Of a DNA stretch of 27,075 nucleotides, positions 7,621-15,344 are shown piece by piece (position 1 is the first letter of the stretch; every line of letters starts with the position of its first letter). Under the pieces are notes generated by a model that did no database searches, was not told the DNA's origin, and was given only the letters and a program-made list of their open reading frames with translations. The DNA is taken from the NCBI GenBank assembly GCA_001789205.1, contig MFYT01000029.1, positions 1 through 27,075 of the forward strand, given 5' to 3'. The translations under genes and the position numbers were made by a program. This stretch comes from Candidatus Raymondbacteria bacterium RIFOXYA2_FULL_49_16 (lineage in GTDB: Bacteria > Fibrobacterota > OXYB2-FULL-49-7 > XYB2-FULL-49-35).

Positions 7621-7726
7621 GGTTCCTCGCTTTCTCTTTTAATAATATACGGATAAAACAGGAAGAAAACCTTGATGCAGATCAAGAAATTGGCGATTCT
7701 TTTGCAGAATTATAAAATTCAGACCT

Positions 7727-8872
7727 TTATTTCAGGCCAGACAACCGTTTTGCAGCCTCGTGAAGCGTTGATTCCTGTTTGGCAAAACAGAACCGTATAA
7801 CTCTGTTGTCTGTTGCTTTGTGATAAAACGCGGACACTGGAATGGCGGCAACGCCAAAGTCGCGCGCCAGCCGCAGGGCAAAGTCTCGGTCTGATTCCTG
7901 GCTGAAATGGCCGAATTTGTAGCACTCAAAATAGCTGCCGTGTGACGGCACCAATTTGAGCGGCGTGTGTTTGAGTAGTTGGCGGAAAAGATCCCGCTTC
8001 TTTTGCATGGCTGGTCCAAGGGTCTGATAGGGCTCAACCCTGTCCAGATATGCTGCCAAGCCCACTTGTTTGGGCGCATCACAAGAGAAGCAGTTGAACT
8101 GGTGTACTTTGCGGAATTCGTGCATGAGCTTTTTTGGCGCCACGCAATATCCCAGCTTCCAACCAGTGCAGCTATAGGTTTTTCCAAAGGAGTAGCAGAC
8201 AAGGCTTCTGTTAAAAAGATCAGGATACCGCAGCATGCTTGTATGCGGCAGACCGTCATAGATCAGGTGTTCATATACCTCATCGCTGACAATGAAGATG
8301 CCGGTGTGTGCGACCAGATCGCGCAGTGCTGCGATGTCTGCATCCCGGAGAACGCTGCCCGTGGGATTGTGTGGGGAGTTTATAATAATAACCCGTGTGT
8401 GTTTTGAAATCCGTTTGCCAACCTCGTCCCAGGGTATGGTATAGCCGGGGAAGCGCATGGCAATTGGGATTGCCTTTGCTCCGTTCAGTTCAATGTTAGG
8501 AATATAACTGTCATAGGCAGGCTCAAAGACAATGACCTCATCGCCGCGCCTCAGTATCGATGTCAGTGCCGTGTATATGGCATATGTGCCGCCTGGTGTA
8601 ATGGTGATTTCAGATTCAGGACTGACAGTTGCTCCATAGAGCAGATGGAACTTTGCGCAGAGTTTTTCCAGCAGGGGCGCGTAGCCGTTCATGTGCGCAT
8701 ACTGGTTGTGGCCCTGCTTCATGGCATTGTTCACCAGGGATATGAGTTCGGGCGCCATATCAAAATCCGGGAAACCCTGGCCAAGATTGATCGCCTTGTG
8801 CGCAGCAGCCACGCGGTTCATCTCCGTAAAGATGGTCGTCGGGATATCGGGGAGTTTGGGAGTAAAGTCCAT
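7727..8872 (-). CDS. PLP-dependent class I/II aminotransferase, YbdL-type (methionine aminotransferase)
   Basis: 381 aa, fold type I aminotransferase, cytoplasmic. It aligns along its whole length with E. coli YbdL, which transaminates methionine and aromatic or branched amino acids with 2-oxo acids. Visible blocks are KLPDIPTTIFTEM (6-18), INLGQGFPDFD (28-38), NQYAHMNG, FEPAYDSY (116-123), SPHNPTG (166-172, Asn169), SDEVYEH (196-202, Asp197 bonding the PLP ring nitrogen), SFGKTY with the Schiff-base Lys231, GWKLGYCVAP and a carboxylate-binding Arg360 (VIRFCFAK). The ATG at 8872 lacks an obvious Shine-Dalgarno site but is where family similarity starts. Kynurenine- or glutamine-transaminase activity is an alternative. 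Confidence 0.92.
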   Translation of the reverse strand: MDFTPKLPDIPTTIFTEMNRVAAAHKAINLGQGFPDFDMAPELISLVNNAMKQGHNQYAHMNGYAPLLEKLCAKFHLLYGATVSPESEITITPGGTYAIYTALTSILRRGDEVIVFEPAYDSYIPNIELNGAKAIPIAMRFPGYTIPWDEVGKRISKHTRVIIINSPHNPTGSVLRDADIAALRDLVAHTGIFIVSDEVYEHLIYDGLPHTSMLRYPDLFNRSLVCYSFGKTYSCTGWKLGYCVAPKKLMHEFRKVHQFNCFSCDAPKQVGLAAYLDRVEPYQTLGPAMQKKRDLFRQLLKHTPLKLVPSHGSYFECYKFGHFSQESDRDFALRLARDFGVAAIPVSAFYHKATDNRVIRFCFAKQESTLHEAAKRLSGLK

Positions 8873-9024
8873 GCGAAGAAAAATAACCCATCCGGTTCCC
8901 TAAAACAAGCCTGCCTTGCCAAGAGTCCGCTTCACAGACGACTCTGCAGTCTGACATTTTTGTCATACAAAAGTACTCTGGCACCTTGGTTTTGATAAAA
9001 TTGTCATGGTTTCATCATTGGGGT

Positions 9025-9061
9025 CCGGTTTTTCCCGGTATTTTTCCCGGCACTGTTTTTG
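9025..9061 (+). promoter_or_regulatory. Pyrimidine-rich upstream element (candidate promoter/regulatory motif)
   Basis: The 235-nt gap between the divergent aminotransferase and VIT-domain genes holds CGGTTTTTC, then ATTTTTC, then CACTGTTTTTG, ending about 47 nt before the ATG at 9108. Closely similar arrangements occur before the isoaspartyl peptidase gene (20763-20784) and the ceramidase-like gene (26181-26210). It could be a promoter or operator. No function is proven. The rest of the gap shows nothing else I can name apart from the AAGGAGGAGAT Shine-Dalgarno site. Confidence 0.3.
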
Positions 9062-9107
9062 CATTACTCAGTGGTGTCAACCGCAACAACCCATATAAGG
9101 AGGAGAT

Positions 9108-11375
9108 ATGTCACGACCTGTTCTTGCTTTGTTCATGTGTCTTGCAATCCTGGCCATTTCAGTTTTCGGGTATTTCCCGGTTTCCAAGATCCTTCCCATG
9201 GAAAACCGGTACCGGAACCTGGATTATTATCCTAATTATTCACCTGCCTGCACTCTGAATCTTGCATTGAACAGCCGCGGCGCCTCAGGTTATTTGGACG
9301 CGCATTTTACCGCACCCGTGTCCGGAATGGGCCTGTCCGACAGTTGTGAGGTGCTGTCCGTGCTCTGTCTTCCCCGGCATTTTTCCGTGGATTCCATGGT
9401 CCTGTGGGTGAACAATGAACCCCAGCCAGCCAGACTTCTTTCCATTGGCCAGGCCGAGGCTACATACGATAATATCGTCTATGTCACCCGCCAAGACCCG
9501 GCATATGTGCGCAGAATCAACGGCTATCCCGATAACTACGGATTCTATCCTTACCGGCCCTATGAGAACCAGTTCGAAGTCAAGATCTACCCCTGCGTGC
9601 TTGGTCAATCGCGCCATGTGCGGATTTTCCTGGACTGCCATGCCGATATTTCTGCGGGATTTTCCACCATTGACCTGGGGCATCCCATGGGTTCTGTGGT
9701 GCGGATCAATACACAGTCCAATGTCACGGCTATTCCAACCGTAAACAGGGGTGTGCTTTCGTTATTTTCAACACAAGATCGGATCGGCTATCAGATAACC
9801 GAAACAGACACTCACTCGCTTGTTTTTACCACAGGTTCAGTTCAGGCCCCGGTATCGGGATGCGCGGGCGTGGTACAGACTGTTGATTCAGGGGCTAACT
9901 ACTTCAAACTTCAGCTTGATCTTGCCAAGCTGTTCAACCTCGATCAGCTTGCGCAGAGACGTAAGGTCACCTTTGTATGGGTGCCGAGCAGTTCACTGAA
10001 GACAAGCGCCATTAATTATTATGAAGAGGAAAAAGACCTGATATCCAACTATATCGCTGGTTTCAAAGTGCAGGAATATTTGAATTTTGTTTATGCCGGA
10101 GATCAGGTCGAGATGTTTGAGCCGCATATGGTCGCTGCCGGCGCAAATGTTATTACGCGCGCACAGTCGTTTCTTTCTTCCCGCATAGACCCTGAACAGC
10201 GTTCGCTCTACACGCGCACCTTTCCCGCTCTGGTCAAGGCATTCTCATCGATTGCCTCTTCCGACACTCCCGCGGTTGTTTTCTGCATGGATCGCGAGCC
10301 TGCCATGATCGGAGGCCCTGCTTCGGACAATGCGCGGTTAGACAGTATGAAGAATGTGCTGGTGCAGATCAATGTAAACAAAACCAAATTCTACGCATGG
10401 GTGCACTGGTCAAAGGCGTTTTTCTATTCCCGTGTTGCCTCGGCTTTGAACGGTTCGATTTCCTGGTATGACCCATCGGCTGGATATCATAGCCCGTATA
10501 CAACCAGCGCAACGTATGATTTTACCTTCATCGACAGGGCGTTCGGACCCGGGCCCTCTATTTCCAGCCATCAGATACGGCTCGATGACAACTGCTTCAA
10601 TGTCATTACCAGCAGGCAGATCAGCGGATATGATCTCCCGGGGCCAAATCCCTGTACCCGGATCGACCTTCTGGGGCAGTGCAGCGCAGGATACCTTTCA
10701 GGCACGGTCACGGCAAGCATTGGCGGCCAACTCTATGAAAGGCCCTTTATCGTAACGAGCAGCGGCAACACTGCAACAGGGCTGAATCTTGACAAGCTGT
10801 GGGCCTTTGACATGGTGGAGGTTTTTGCCGAGGACCAGACTTTTTTCTCATGGGCGCCGCGCCGCAGCTACACATTGAGCAATTCCCTGCCCGAATTCAA
10901 CCTTTCCGGAACCATCCTGCGTACTGCCGATACGTATAGGAAAATGGTCGAAATCAGCCTGCAGAACCAGGTGGTGACGGGCGCGTCTGCGCTGCTGGCA
11001 TTGGAACCAGGCATGGAATATCTCGATACCGACCGGTTCGACGATCAGGAGTCTGGACCTTTGACAGCGATCGAAACTGCACCCGCAAAGGCGGATTCAC
11101 TCAAGGCCAGTCTTGTGGCTTCACCCAATCCTTTCAACCCGACAACGAACATAGCGCTTGTGTGCGGCAACTTTACCGGCATGGCCGCAGTGTATGTATA
11201 TGATGCTACCGGCAGGCTGGTCCATATTCATAAAGCCATGCCTATAAATGGAAGAGTGGCCTTTACCTTTAACGCACGCGATAGCCACGGCATGCGTCTG
11301 GCCAGCGGCGTATACATGATCAAGGCTGTGTTTGGGAACAGGTGCCTGCAAACCAAGGCGATGCTTTTAAAATAG
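9108..11375 (+). CDS. Secreted VIT-domain protein with C-terminal sorting (FlgD-Ig/type IX) domain
   Basis: 755 aa. It has a signal peptide (residues 1-21, hydrophobic core LALFMCLAILAISVFG). Residues about 80-180 resemble the vault/inter-alpha-trypsin (VIT) domain: the block QAEATYDNIVYVTRQDPAYV, then NQFEVKIYPC and a basic-hydrophobic strand. The middle (about 190-640) is of unclear fold; I see no MIDAS-type DxSxS motif, so a von Willebrand A domain is not supported. The last ~90 residues form a sorting/FlgD-like Ig domain: LVASPNPFNPTTNIAL, VYVYDATGRLV, LASGVYMIKA and a terminal KAMLLK. It is expected to be exported and displayed or released at the surface. AAGGAGGAGAT immediately precedes the ATG. 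It appears monocistronic. Confidence 0.85.
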   Translation: MSRPVLALFMCLAILAISVFGYFPVSKILPMENRYRNLDYYPNYSPACTLNLALNSRGASGYLDAHFTAPVSGMGLSDSCEVLSVLCLPRHFSVDSMVLWVNNEPQPARLLSIGQAEATYDNIVYVTRQDPAYVRRINGYPDNYGFYPYRPYENQFEVKIYPCVLGQSRHVRIFLDCHADISAGFSTIDLGHPMGSVVRINTQSNVTAIPTVNRGVLSLFSTQDRIGYQITETDTHSLVFTTGSVQAPVSGCAGVVQTVDSGANYFKLQLDLAKLFNLDQLAQRRKVTFVWVPSSSLKTSAINYYEEEKDLISNYIAGFKVQEYLNFVYAGDQVEMFEPHMVAAGANVITRAQSFLSSRIDPEQRSLYTRTFPALVKAFSSIASSDTPAVVFCMDREPAMIGGPASDNARLDSMKNVLVQINVNKTKFYAWVHWSKAFFYSRVASALNGSISWYDPSAGYHSPYTTSATYDFTFIDRAFGPGPSISSHQIRLDDNCFNVITSRQISGYDLPGPNPCTRIDLLGQCSAGYLSGTVTASIGGQLYERPFIVTSSGNTATGLNLDKLWAFDMVEVFAEDQTFFSWAPRRSYTLSNSLPEFNLSGTILRTADTYRKMVEISLQNQVVTGASALLALEPGMEYLDTDRFDDQESGPLTAIETAPAKADSLKASLVASPNPFNPTTNIALVCGNFTGMAAVYVYDATGRLVHIHKAMPINGRVAFTFNARDSHGMRLASGVYMIKAVFGNRCLQTKAMLLK

Positions 11376-11425
11376 TATCATGTATACGGGAAGGCAAGGC
11401 GCCATTGGTGCGCCTTGCCAGGCCC

Positions 11426-11540
11426 ACTGATACTGATAAGCATTCTAATTTTCTGGTTCGTGTAATTTCCCGATCCTTCATACAGGGCGAATTCCCGCCT
11501 GTTCTGCCCGCTTCGCTCTCTCGATGCGAGGCGGGCCGGA
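11426..11540 (+). repeat. Dispersed repeat, copy 1
   Basis: The copy starts with ACTGATACTGATAAG (11426-11440) and contains the conserved core CAGGGCGAATTCCCGCCT from 11483. A stem follows: GCCCGCTTCGC (11506-11516) pairs with GCGAGGCGGGC (11526-11536) across a nine-base loop, 11 pairs with one G-T wobble. It is shared, in the same orientation, with copies at 13103 and 16671. It lies 50 nt after the stop of the VIT-domain gene and upstream of the DUF4143 ATPase. Confidence 0.85.
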
Positions 11541-11805
11541 GCGTTAATTGTCGTATGATGGCAGGTTCTCAAAGACGGTATGCTTCAACAGACTCAGCAC
11601 ATGTAGTCGGGTAGAGGATCTTCGATGGATGGAGGCTTATCACATATTTCCGAGGGTGACACCCAAACATGGCGTTCTTGTTTTATGTCGCCAAAAGGTG
11701 TAAATTTTATCAATTATTAACACTGAAAGCGTGATTTTTTATATCGTAATATGGCTAATTCATATTTTATTTTGATATTTGCCATAATTTATATATTTTA
11801 TATGT
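11541..11805. other. Intergenic stretch, AT-rich toward the ATPase
   Basis: No gene can be supported here. The first part is of mixed composition with no recognised motif. From about 11690 to 11805 it becomes very AT-rich and runs into a GTG start with no clear Shine-Dalgarno site, so it probably holds the ATPase promoter. Confidence 0.6.
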
Positions 11806-13107
11806 GTGAAGCGTGACCTAATAACGAATCTGGAAAAGTGGAAAAACTCGCCTACCCGGAAACCCTTGATACTTCAGGGTGCAAGGCAAGTCGGGAAAAC
11901 ATTTCTCCTTAAAGAATTTGGAAAAACAAATTTTGATTCCTGTATTTATCTTAATTTTGATGCCGATGAAACTCTGGATACTATTTTTAATGGTACCCAT
12001 AAGATTTCAGACATCATTGATCTCATTGGTATACGGGAAGAAAAGAAGATTATTCCAGGCAAAACATTATTGATTTTCGATGAAGTCCAATTCCAGGAGT
12101 ATGCGCTTAATTCCTTGAAATACTTTCAAGAAAATGCCCCGGAATATCATATAGTCGCAGCAGGGTCGCTGCTGGGTATCTCCTTATCAGGGAAAAAATC
12201 TTTTCCTGTTGGCAAAGTAAACTTTATGACCCTGCATCCCATGAATTTTCTGGAATTTCTGACCGCGCTTTCCAAAACCTCCCTGCGCGAATTCCTGGAC
12301 AATAAAAAAGACTATTCTGATATTCCTGATGTTTTGCATCGTGAGCTGACTAGTCTGCTGAAAATCTATACCTTTATTGGGGGCATGCCTGAAGCTGTTT
12401 CCGTTTATCTGCAGACCCACGATTTGATTGAAGTCAGAAAGATCCAGAACGAAATCCTGAGTTCCCAGCGCAAGGATTTTGCACGGCATGCGTCAAAAGC
12501 TGACGCCATCAAAATAAACCAGATTCTCGATTCCATTCCACTGCAACTGGCCAAGGAAAACAAAAAATTTGTCTTTTCAGCGGTCAAAGGCAGTGCTCGT
12601 TCCCGTGACTACGAAACAGCCATGCAGTGGCTGCTTGATGCAGGTCTTATTCATAAAGTCACATGCGTTTCTAGGCCACTGCTTCCATTGGACGCCTATC
12701 TTACTGCTGCATTTAAAATCTACTTTTTCGATACGGGGCTGCTCGCTGCAATGGTCAACCTGAGTCAACAAACCCTTATTGGGGAAAGCGATATATTTAT
12801 TCATTTCAAAGGCTCCATGACTGAAAATCTAGCCGTTCAAGCACTCATCCCAACTCATGAACGGTTGTATTATTGGAGGAGCGAAGGCCAGGCAGAGATT
12901 GATTTTATTTTATCTGTCGAGGATAAGATTGTCCCCATTGAGATAAAATCCGGCACCAGTGTTAAGAGCAAAAGCCTGGGCATTTATGCAGATAAGTTCT
13001 CGCCTGCCACTCTGCTCCGGGCAAGCCTGAAAAATTTCAGCCATCATGGGATCACGATAGAAATTCCTTTATATGCGCTTATAAAAGTGCATAGCTTTTT
13101 AAACTGA
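11806..13107 (+). CDS. AAA+ ATPase with DUF4143 domain
   Basis: 433 aa. The N-terminal AAA_14-type ATPase has Walker A GARQVGKT (25-32) and Walker B LLIFDEVQ (88-95, Asp92-Glu93), followed by AAGSLLGISL, the usual sensor region. The C-terminal DUF4143 part includes IYTFIGGMPEAV, KIYFFDTGLLAAM and a final nuclease-like block YYWRSEGQAEIDFI...VPIEIKSG, which has the D-(x)n-ExK spacing of PD-(D/E)XK folds. This is a very widespread family of solitary, horizontally mobile ATPases with no established role. Translation must begin at GTG 11806, because ATG 11802 runs into a stop at once. The gene is more AT-rich than the operons to either side and lies between direct repeats at 11426 and 13103, suggesting acquisition as a unit. 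Confidence 0.9.
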   Translation: MKRDLITNLEKWKNSPTRKPLILQGARQVGKTFLLKEFGKTNFDSCIYLNFDADETLDTIFNGTHKISDIIDLIGIREEKKIIPGKTLLIFDEVQFQEYALNSLKYFQENAPEYHIVAAGSLLGISLSGKKSFPVGKVNFMTLHPMNFLEFLTALSKTSLREFLDNKKDYSDIPDVLHRELTSLLKIYTFIGGMPEAVSVYLQTHDLIEVRKIQNEILSSQRKDFARHASKADAIKINQILDSIPLQLAKENKKFVFSAVKGSARSRDYETAMQWLLDAGLIHKVTCVSRPLLPLDAYLTAAFKIYFFDTGLLAAMVNLSQQTLIGESDIFIHFKGSMTENLAVQALIPTHERLYYWRSEGQAEIDFILSVEDKIVPIEIKSGTSVKSKSLGIYADKFSPATLLRASLKNFSHHGITIEIPLYALIKVHSFLN

Positions 13108-13256
13108 TACTGATAAGTCTTTGCTTTTCGAGTTCGCGGGATCGCTGATGGGGTGATGCAGGGCGCATTCCCGCCTATTCGGCCCGCTTCGCTCTCGCGA
13201 TGCGGGTTCCCGGTTTTAGTCTTCCGGGTCGAAAAAATATCGATTTCACGCTGCCC
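13103..13256 (+). repeat. Dispersed repeat, copy 2
   Basis: It begins with ACTGATACTGATAAG (13103-13117), so it overlaps the last codons and stop of the ATPase gene. The core CAGGGCGCATTCCCGCCT starts at 13159, followed by GGCCCGCTTCGCTCTCGCG. The right arm of the hairpin seen in copy 1 is lost (GCGGGTTCCC instead of GCGAGGCGGGC). The distal part, CCCGGTTTT and GTCTTCC then AAAATACCC, is shared with copy 3. It abuts the stop codon of the minus-strand propeller gene. Confidence 0.8.
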
Positions 13257-14000
13257 TTAGATAAAATACCCAAGCCCCAGCCAGATGACACCATTCTCTG
13301 CCGGTTGTATGCACTTAAAATCGGTGATGGAATCACCCCAGGACGTCACAAACGGATATTGATAAATCGAATCATCATGTCCGATCCTGGTGAAAGCGTC
13401 CCAATTTGCAGTGCCGCCAACAACCCAGACATTCCCATTTGTGTCCCCTAGCATATCGACCGGCAATATTGGGAAATAGTGATTTACATAAACAACCGTA
13501 TCATTGACAATTTTCTGTATGCCAAGACCAAAGTTCGGATTAACCACCCACAAGGATTTGTCGGCTGCAATGGCCATGTTGGCGATAAACGAATTAAAAA
13601 TACCGGAATTTTGCGGGGTAAGGCGTTTGCACGAACCGTCCCTGCTGTCAAAACGGATGAGGCCTGAATCCGTGATACACCAAAGAAGGTTGCTGTCTAT
13701 TGCCTCGATCCGTTTGATTTTGTTTGTGGGCAGTTCGGAATTTTCTTTGTTGAACACCTGCCATACGGTGTCTGAAATATGCACGGCCATGCCAGCGCAA
13801 TTGACAGTATCTCCATATGATTGCTGGAATGTGGTCCAGATGCGGTCCGCGCTGTCCAGAGCAATATGCACATAAGTGTCAGGAGTGCAGTTATCGATTG
13901 TTGGTTTGTGCATGCGCCAGCCTGGCGCAACTGCGGCAAATGCCTGCACGCCAAACAGCAGCAATAGAAACAGAAGTGTCCGCATCATAATTGGCCTCAT
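13257..14000 (-). CDS. Exported beta-propeller protein (two-component-regulator propeller type), probably 3'-truncated
   Basis: 247 aa with a signal peptide (core LLFLLLLFGVQAFA). Repeated units of the Reg_prop/propeller kind are visible: IALDSADRIWTTF, IEAIDSNLLWCITDSGLIRFDS, MAIAADKSLWVVN, DTNGNVWVVG and PAENGVIWLGLG. Only about five blades are present, and the frame ends right at repeat copy 2, so the gene has probably lost its 3' end; full propellers have more blades. Its ATG overlaps the stop of the lipoprotein gene (ATGA, 14000-13997), so it is the last gene of the minus-strand RHS unit. A periplasmic or surface binding role is likely; the ligand is unknown. Confidence 0.75.
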   Translation of the reverse strand: MRPIMMRTLLFLLLLFGVQAFAAVAPGWRMHKPTIDNCTPDTYVHIALDSADRIWTTFQQSYGDTVNCAGMAVHISDTVWQVFNKENSELPTNKIKRIEAIDSNLLWCITDSGLIRFDSRDGSCKRLTPQNSGIFNSFIANMAIAADKSLWVVNPNFGLGIQKIVNDTVVYVNHYFPILPVDMLGDTNGNVWVVGGTANWDAFTRIGHDDSIYQYPFVTSWGDSITDFKCIQPAENGVIWLGLGYFI

Positions 14001-14746
14001 TGTTTCCTTAAAACCATGGGCATTTGATCCACCTTTAGCTGCGATTCGGTAAGGACCTGGTACATATACAGTTTGCCGTCTCTTATCTCGTACTCGTTGT
14101 TTGTTGTGTCGTTGCTCCAGATAAGCTGGTACGATGAAGCGGTGAACCTGAAATCATAGCGGTCAGTATCGTTCGAGACTTCCCCGAATGCGTTGTATCC
14201 GTTGAAGATTTCCGTATATGAGCTGTCTGATCCGAAAATGAGCGTTGTGTGCGAGGTATGTTCATTGCCGTCAGCGTCCAATTGTTTGCCTGTTGCCTGC
14301 CATGTGCCGATGAGCGTGGCAAATGCACCGGCATACACTGCCCCGTATGAAGTATTCAGAGTAAGGGTTGTTCCGGAAAGGGTGTATGGATACCATGTTT
14401 CCCCATACTGTTCCCAACCTGTATTGTAATACCGGACAAAGAGGTAGTTGTTTTCGGTTTTGTAGTAGTTTCTCAGGCTGTTGTAATCAATGGAATACAT
14501 GAGACTGCAATAGCCGGTACTATACTGGTTGAAATACACATCCTGTCTCAGCTGCATGTGTCCATCATCTTCAAAGGTGTAGGTGTAACGGTAATTATAC
14601 CTGTTGCTGGAATCCGGCACGGGTGATTTCCAGGTGCCAACCAAGTTGCTCTCTGAAAGTTCAGCGATTGGATTGCCATCTTTAATACAGCTTATAAAAA
14701 AAACTATTGAACTGAAAAAAACGACTCGTAGAAAATATTTCAACAT
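13997..14746 (-). CDS. Lipoprotein with two GTW (lipocalin-like) repeats
   Basis: 249 aa from the ATG at 14746, chosen over a start at 14830 because AAGGATC precedes it and it opens directly into a lipoprotein signal peptide (MLKYFLRVVFFSSIVFFISC, lipobox FISC with Cys20). Two similar domains follow, each opening with a GTW motif: LVGTWKSPVPDSSN, then LIGTWQATGKQLDADGN. This is the pattern of lipocalin-like bacterial lipoproteins. The protein is rich in Tyr, Asn and Thr, typical of exported beta-sheet proteins. It starts 22 nt after the putative immunity gene and overlaps the propeller gene, so the four genes are probably one transcript. The specific function is unknown; an accessory immunity or surface role is speculation from context. 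Confidence 0.8.
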   Translation of the reverse strand: MLKYFLRVVFFSSIVFFISCIKDGNPIAELSESNLVGTWKSPVPDSSNRYNYRYTYTFEDDGHMQLRQDVYFNQYSTGYCSLMYSIDYNSLRNYYKTENNYLFVRYYNTGWEQYGETWYPYTLSGTTLTLNTSYGAVYAGAFATLIGTWQATGKQLDADGNEHTSHTTLIFGSDSSYTEIFNGYNAFGEVSNDTDRYDFRFTASSYQLIWSNDTTNNEYEIRDGKLYMYQVLTESQLKVDQMPMVLRKQ

Positions 14747-14768
14747 AACGATCCTTACTGCCGTATTT

Positions 14769-15341
14769 TTAATTCTTTTTTCGCGAGTATATAGAATAAA
14801 GACACTGTTCAAGAATCGTATCGGAGACAAAGGTATCTTTTATTTTTAGAACCCGATAAACAGGCTTTTCCTTAATGCCATCCATTAAAGCCACAATACC
14901 ACCAATTTCGAAATATCCATCTAAATCGATATCGCCAAAAATATCTGCAGAATTGTTCAAAGAATATCCGAAAATTTCTACTAATTTGTCCTTTGAAGTA
15001 ATGACTAAAAAACTAGGCAGATCTGACCCTTCTCCACATTTAATTATATATTCGATTCGTTTTTTGTCTCTATTATAAAAATTGGTTACTAGTGCTTTTG
15101 GCGTGCCAATATACATTTTATCAAAATCAGAATGTGAGAATACTTGTTTCCCCTCTCGATATATTTTAATCGTATGGTAAAAATCCGACCCCGGTTCTTC
15201 AGGATCCAAGAAAACAAGGGAGTCCCTATTTTCGCCATTTTCAATTACTTGCCATATAACATTTTCACAATAAACCCCAGCCGCCAATCCCATTACAACA
15301 ATTGAATTAATGATTAAGATTGCATGTAATTGAGCAATCAT
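14769..15341 (-). CDS. Exported putative immunity protein for the RHS toxin
   Basis: 190 aa, no family recognised. The N-terminus (AILIINSIVVMGLAAGVYC) is a signal peptide or single membrane anchor. The body is acidic with an FG-GAP-like stretch DIFGDIDLDGYFEIGG. Its ATG lies three bases after the TAA of the RHS gene, with AGGAGC inside the last RHS codons as its ribosome-binding site, so the two are translationally coupled. An unknown gene tightly coupled behind an RHS C-terminal toxin is the standard position of the cognate immunity gene. Export fits a toxin that attacks the cell wall in the periplasm. The role is inferred from position and export signal only. Confidence 0.65.
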   Translation of the reverse strand: MIAQLHAILIINSIVVMGLAAGVYCENVIWQVIENGENRDSLVFLDPEEPGSDFYHTIKIYREGKQVFSHSDFDKMYIGTPKALVTNFYNRDKKRIEYIIKCGEGSDLPSFLVITSKDKLVEIFGYSLNNSADIFGDIDLDGYFEIGGIVALMDGIKEKPVYRVLKIKDTFVSDTILEQCLYSIYSRKKN

Positions 15342-15344
15342 GTT

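Noticed and set aside
11666-11728. Short open frame starting ATGGCGTTCTTG before the ATPase
   Set aside because: About 20 codons, no ribosome-binding site and no recognisable similarity.
11426-13206. Integron-type attC sites for the repeats flanking the ATPase
   Set aside because: The repeats lack the conserved GTTRRRY/RYYYAAC core sites and no integron integrase is in the window.
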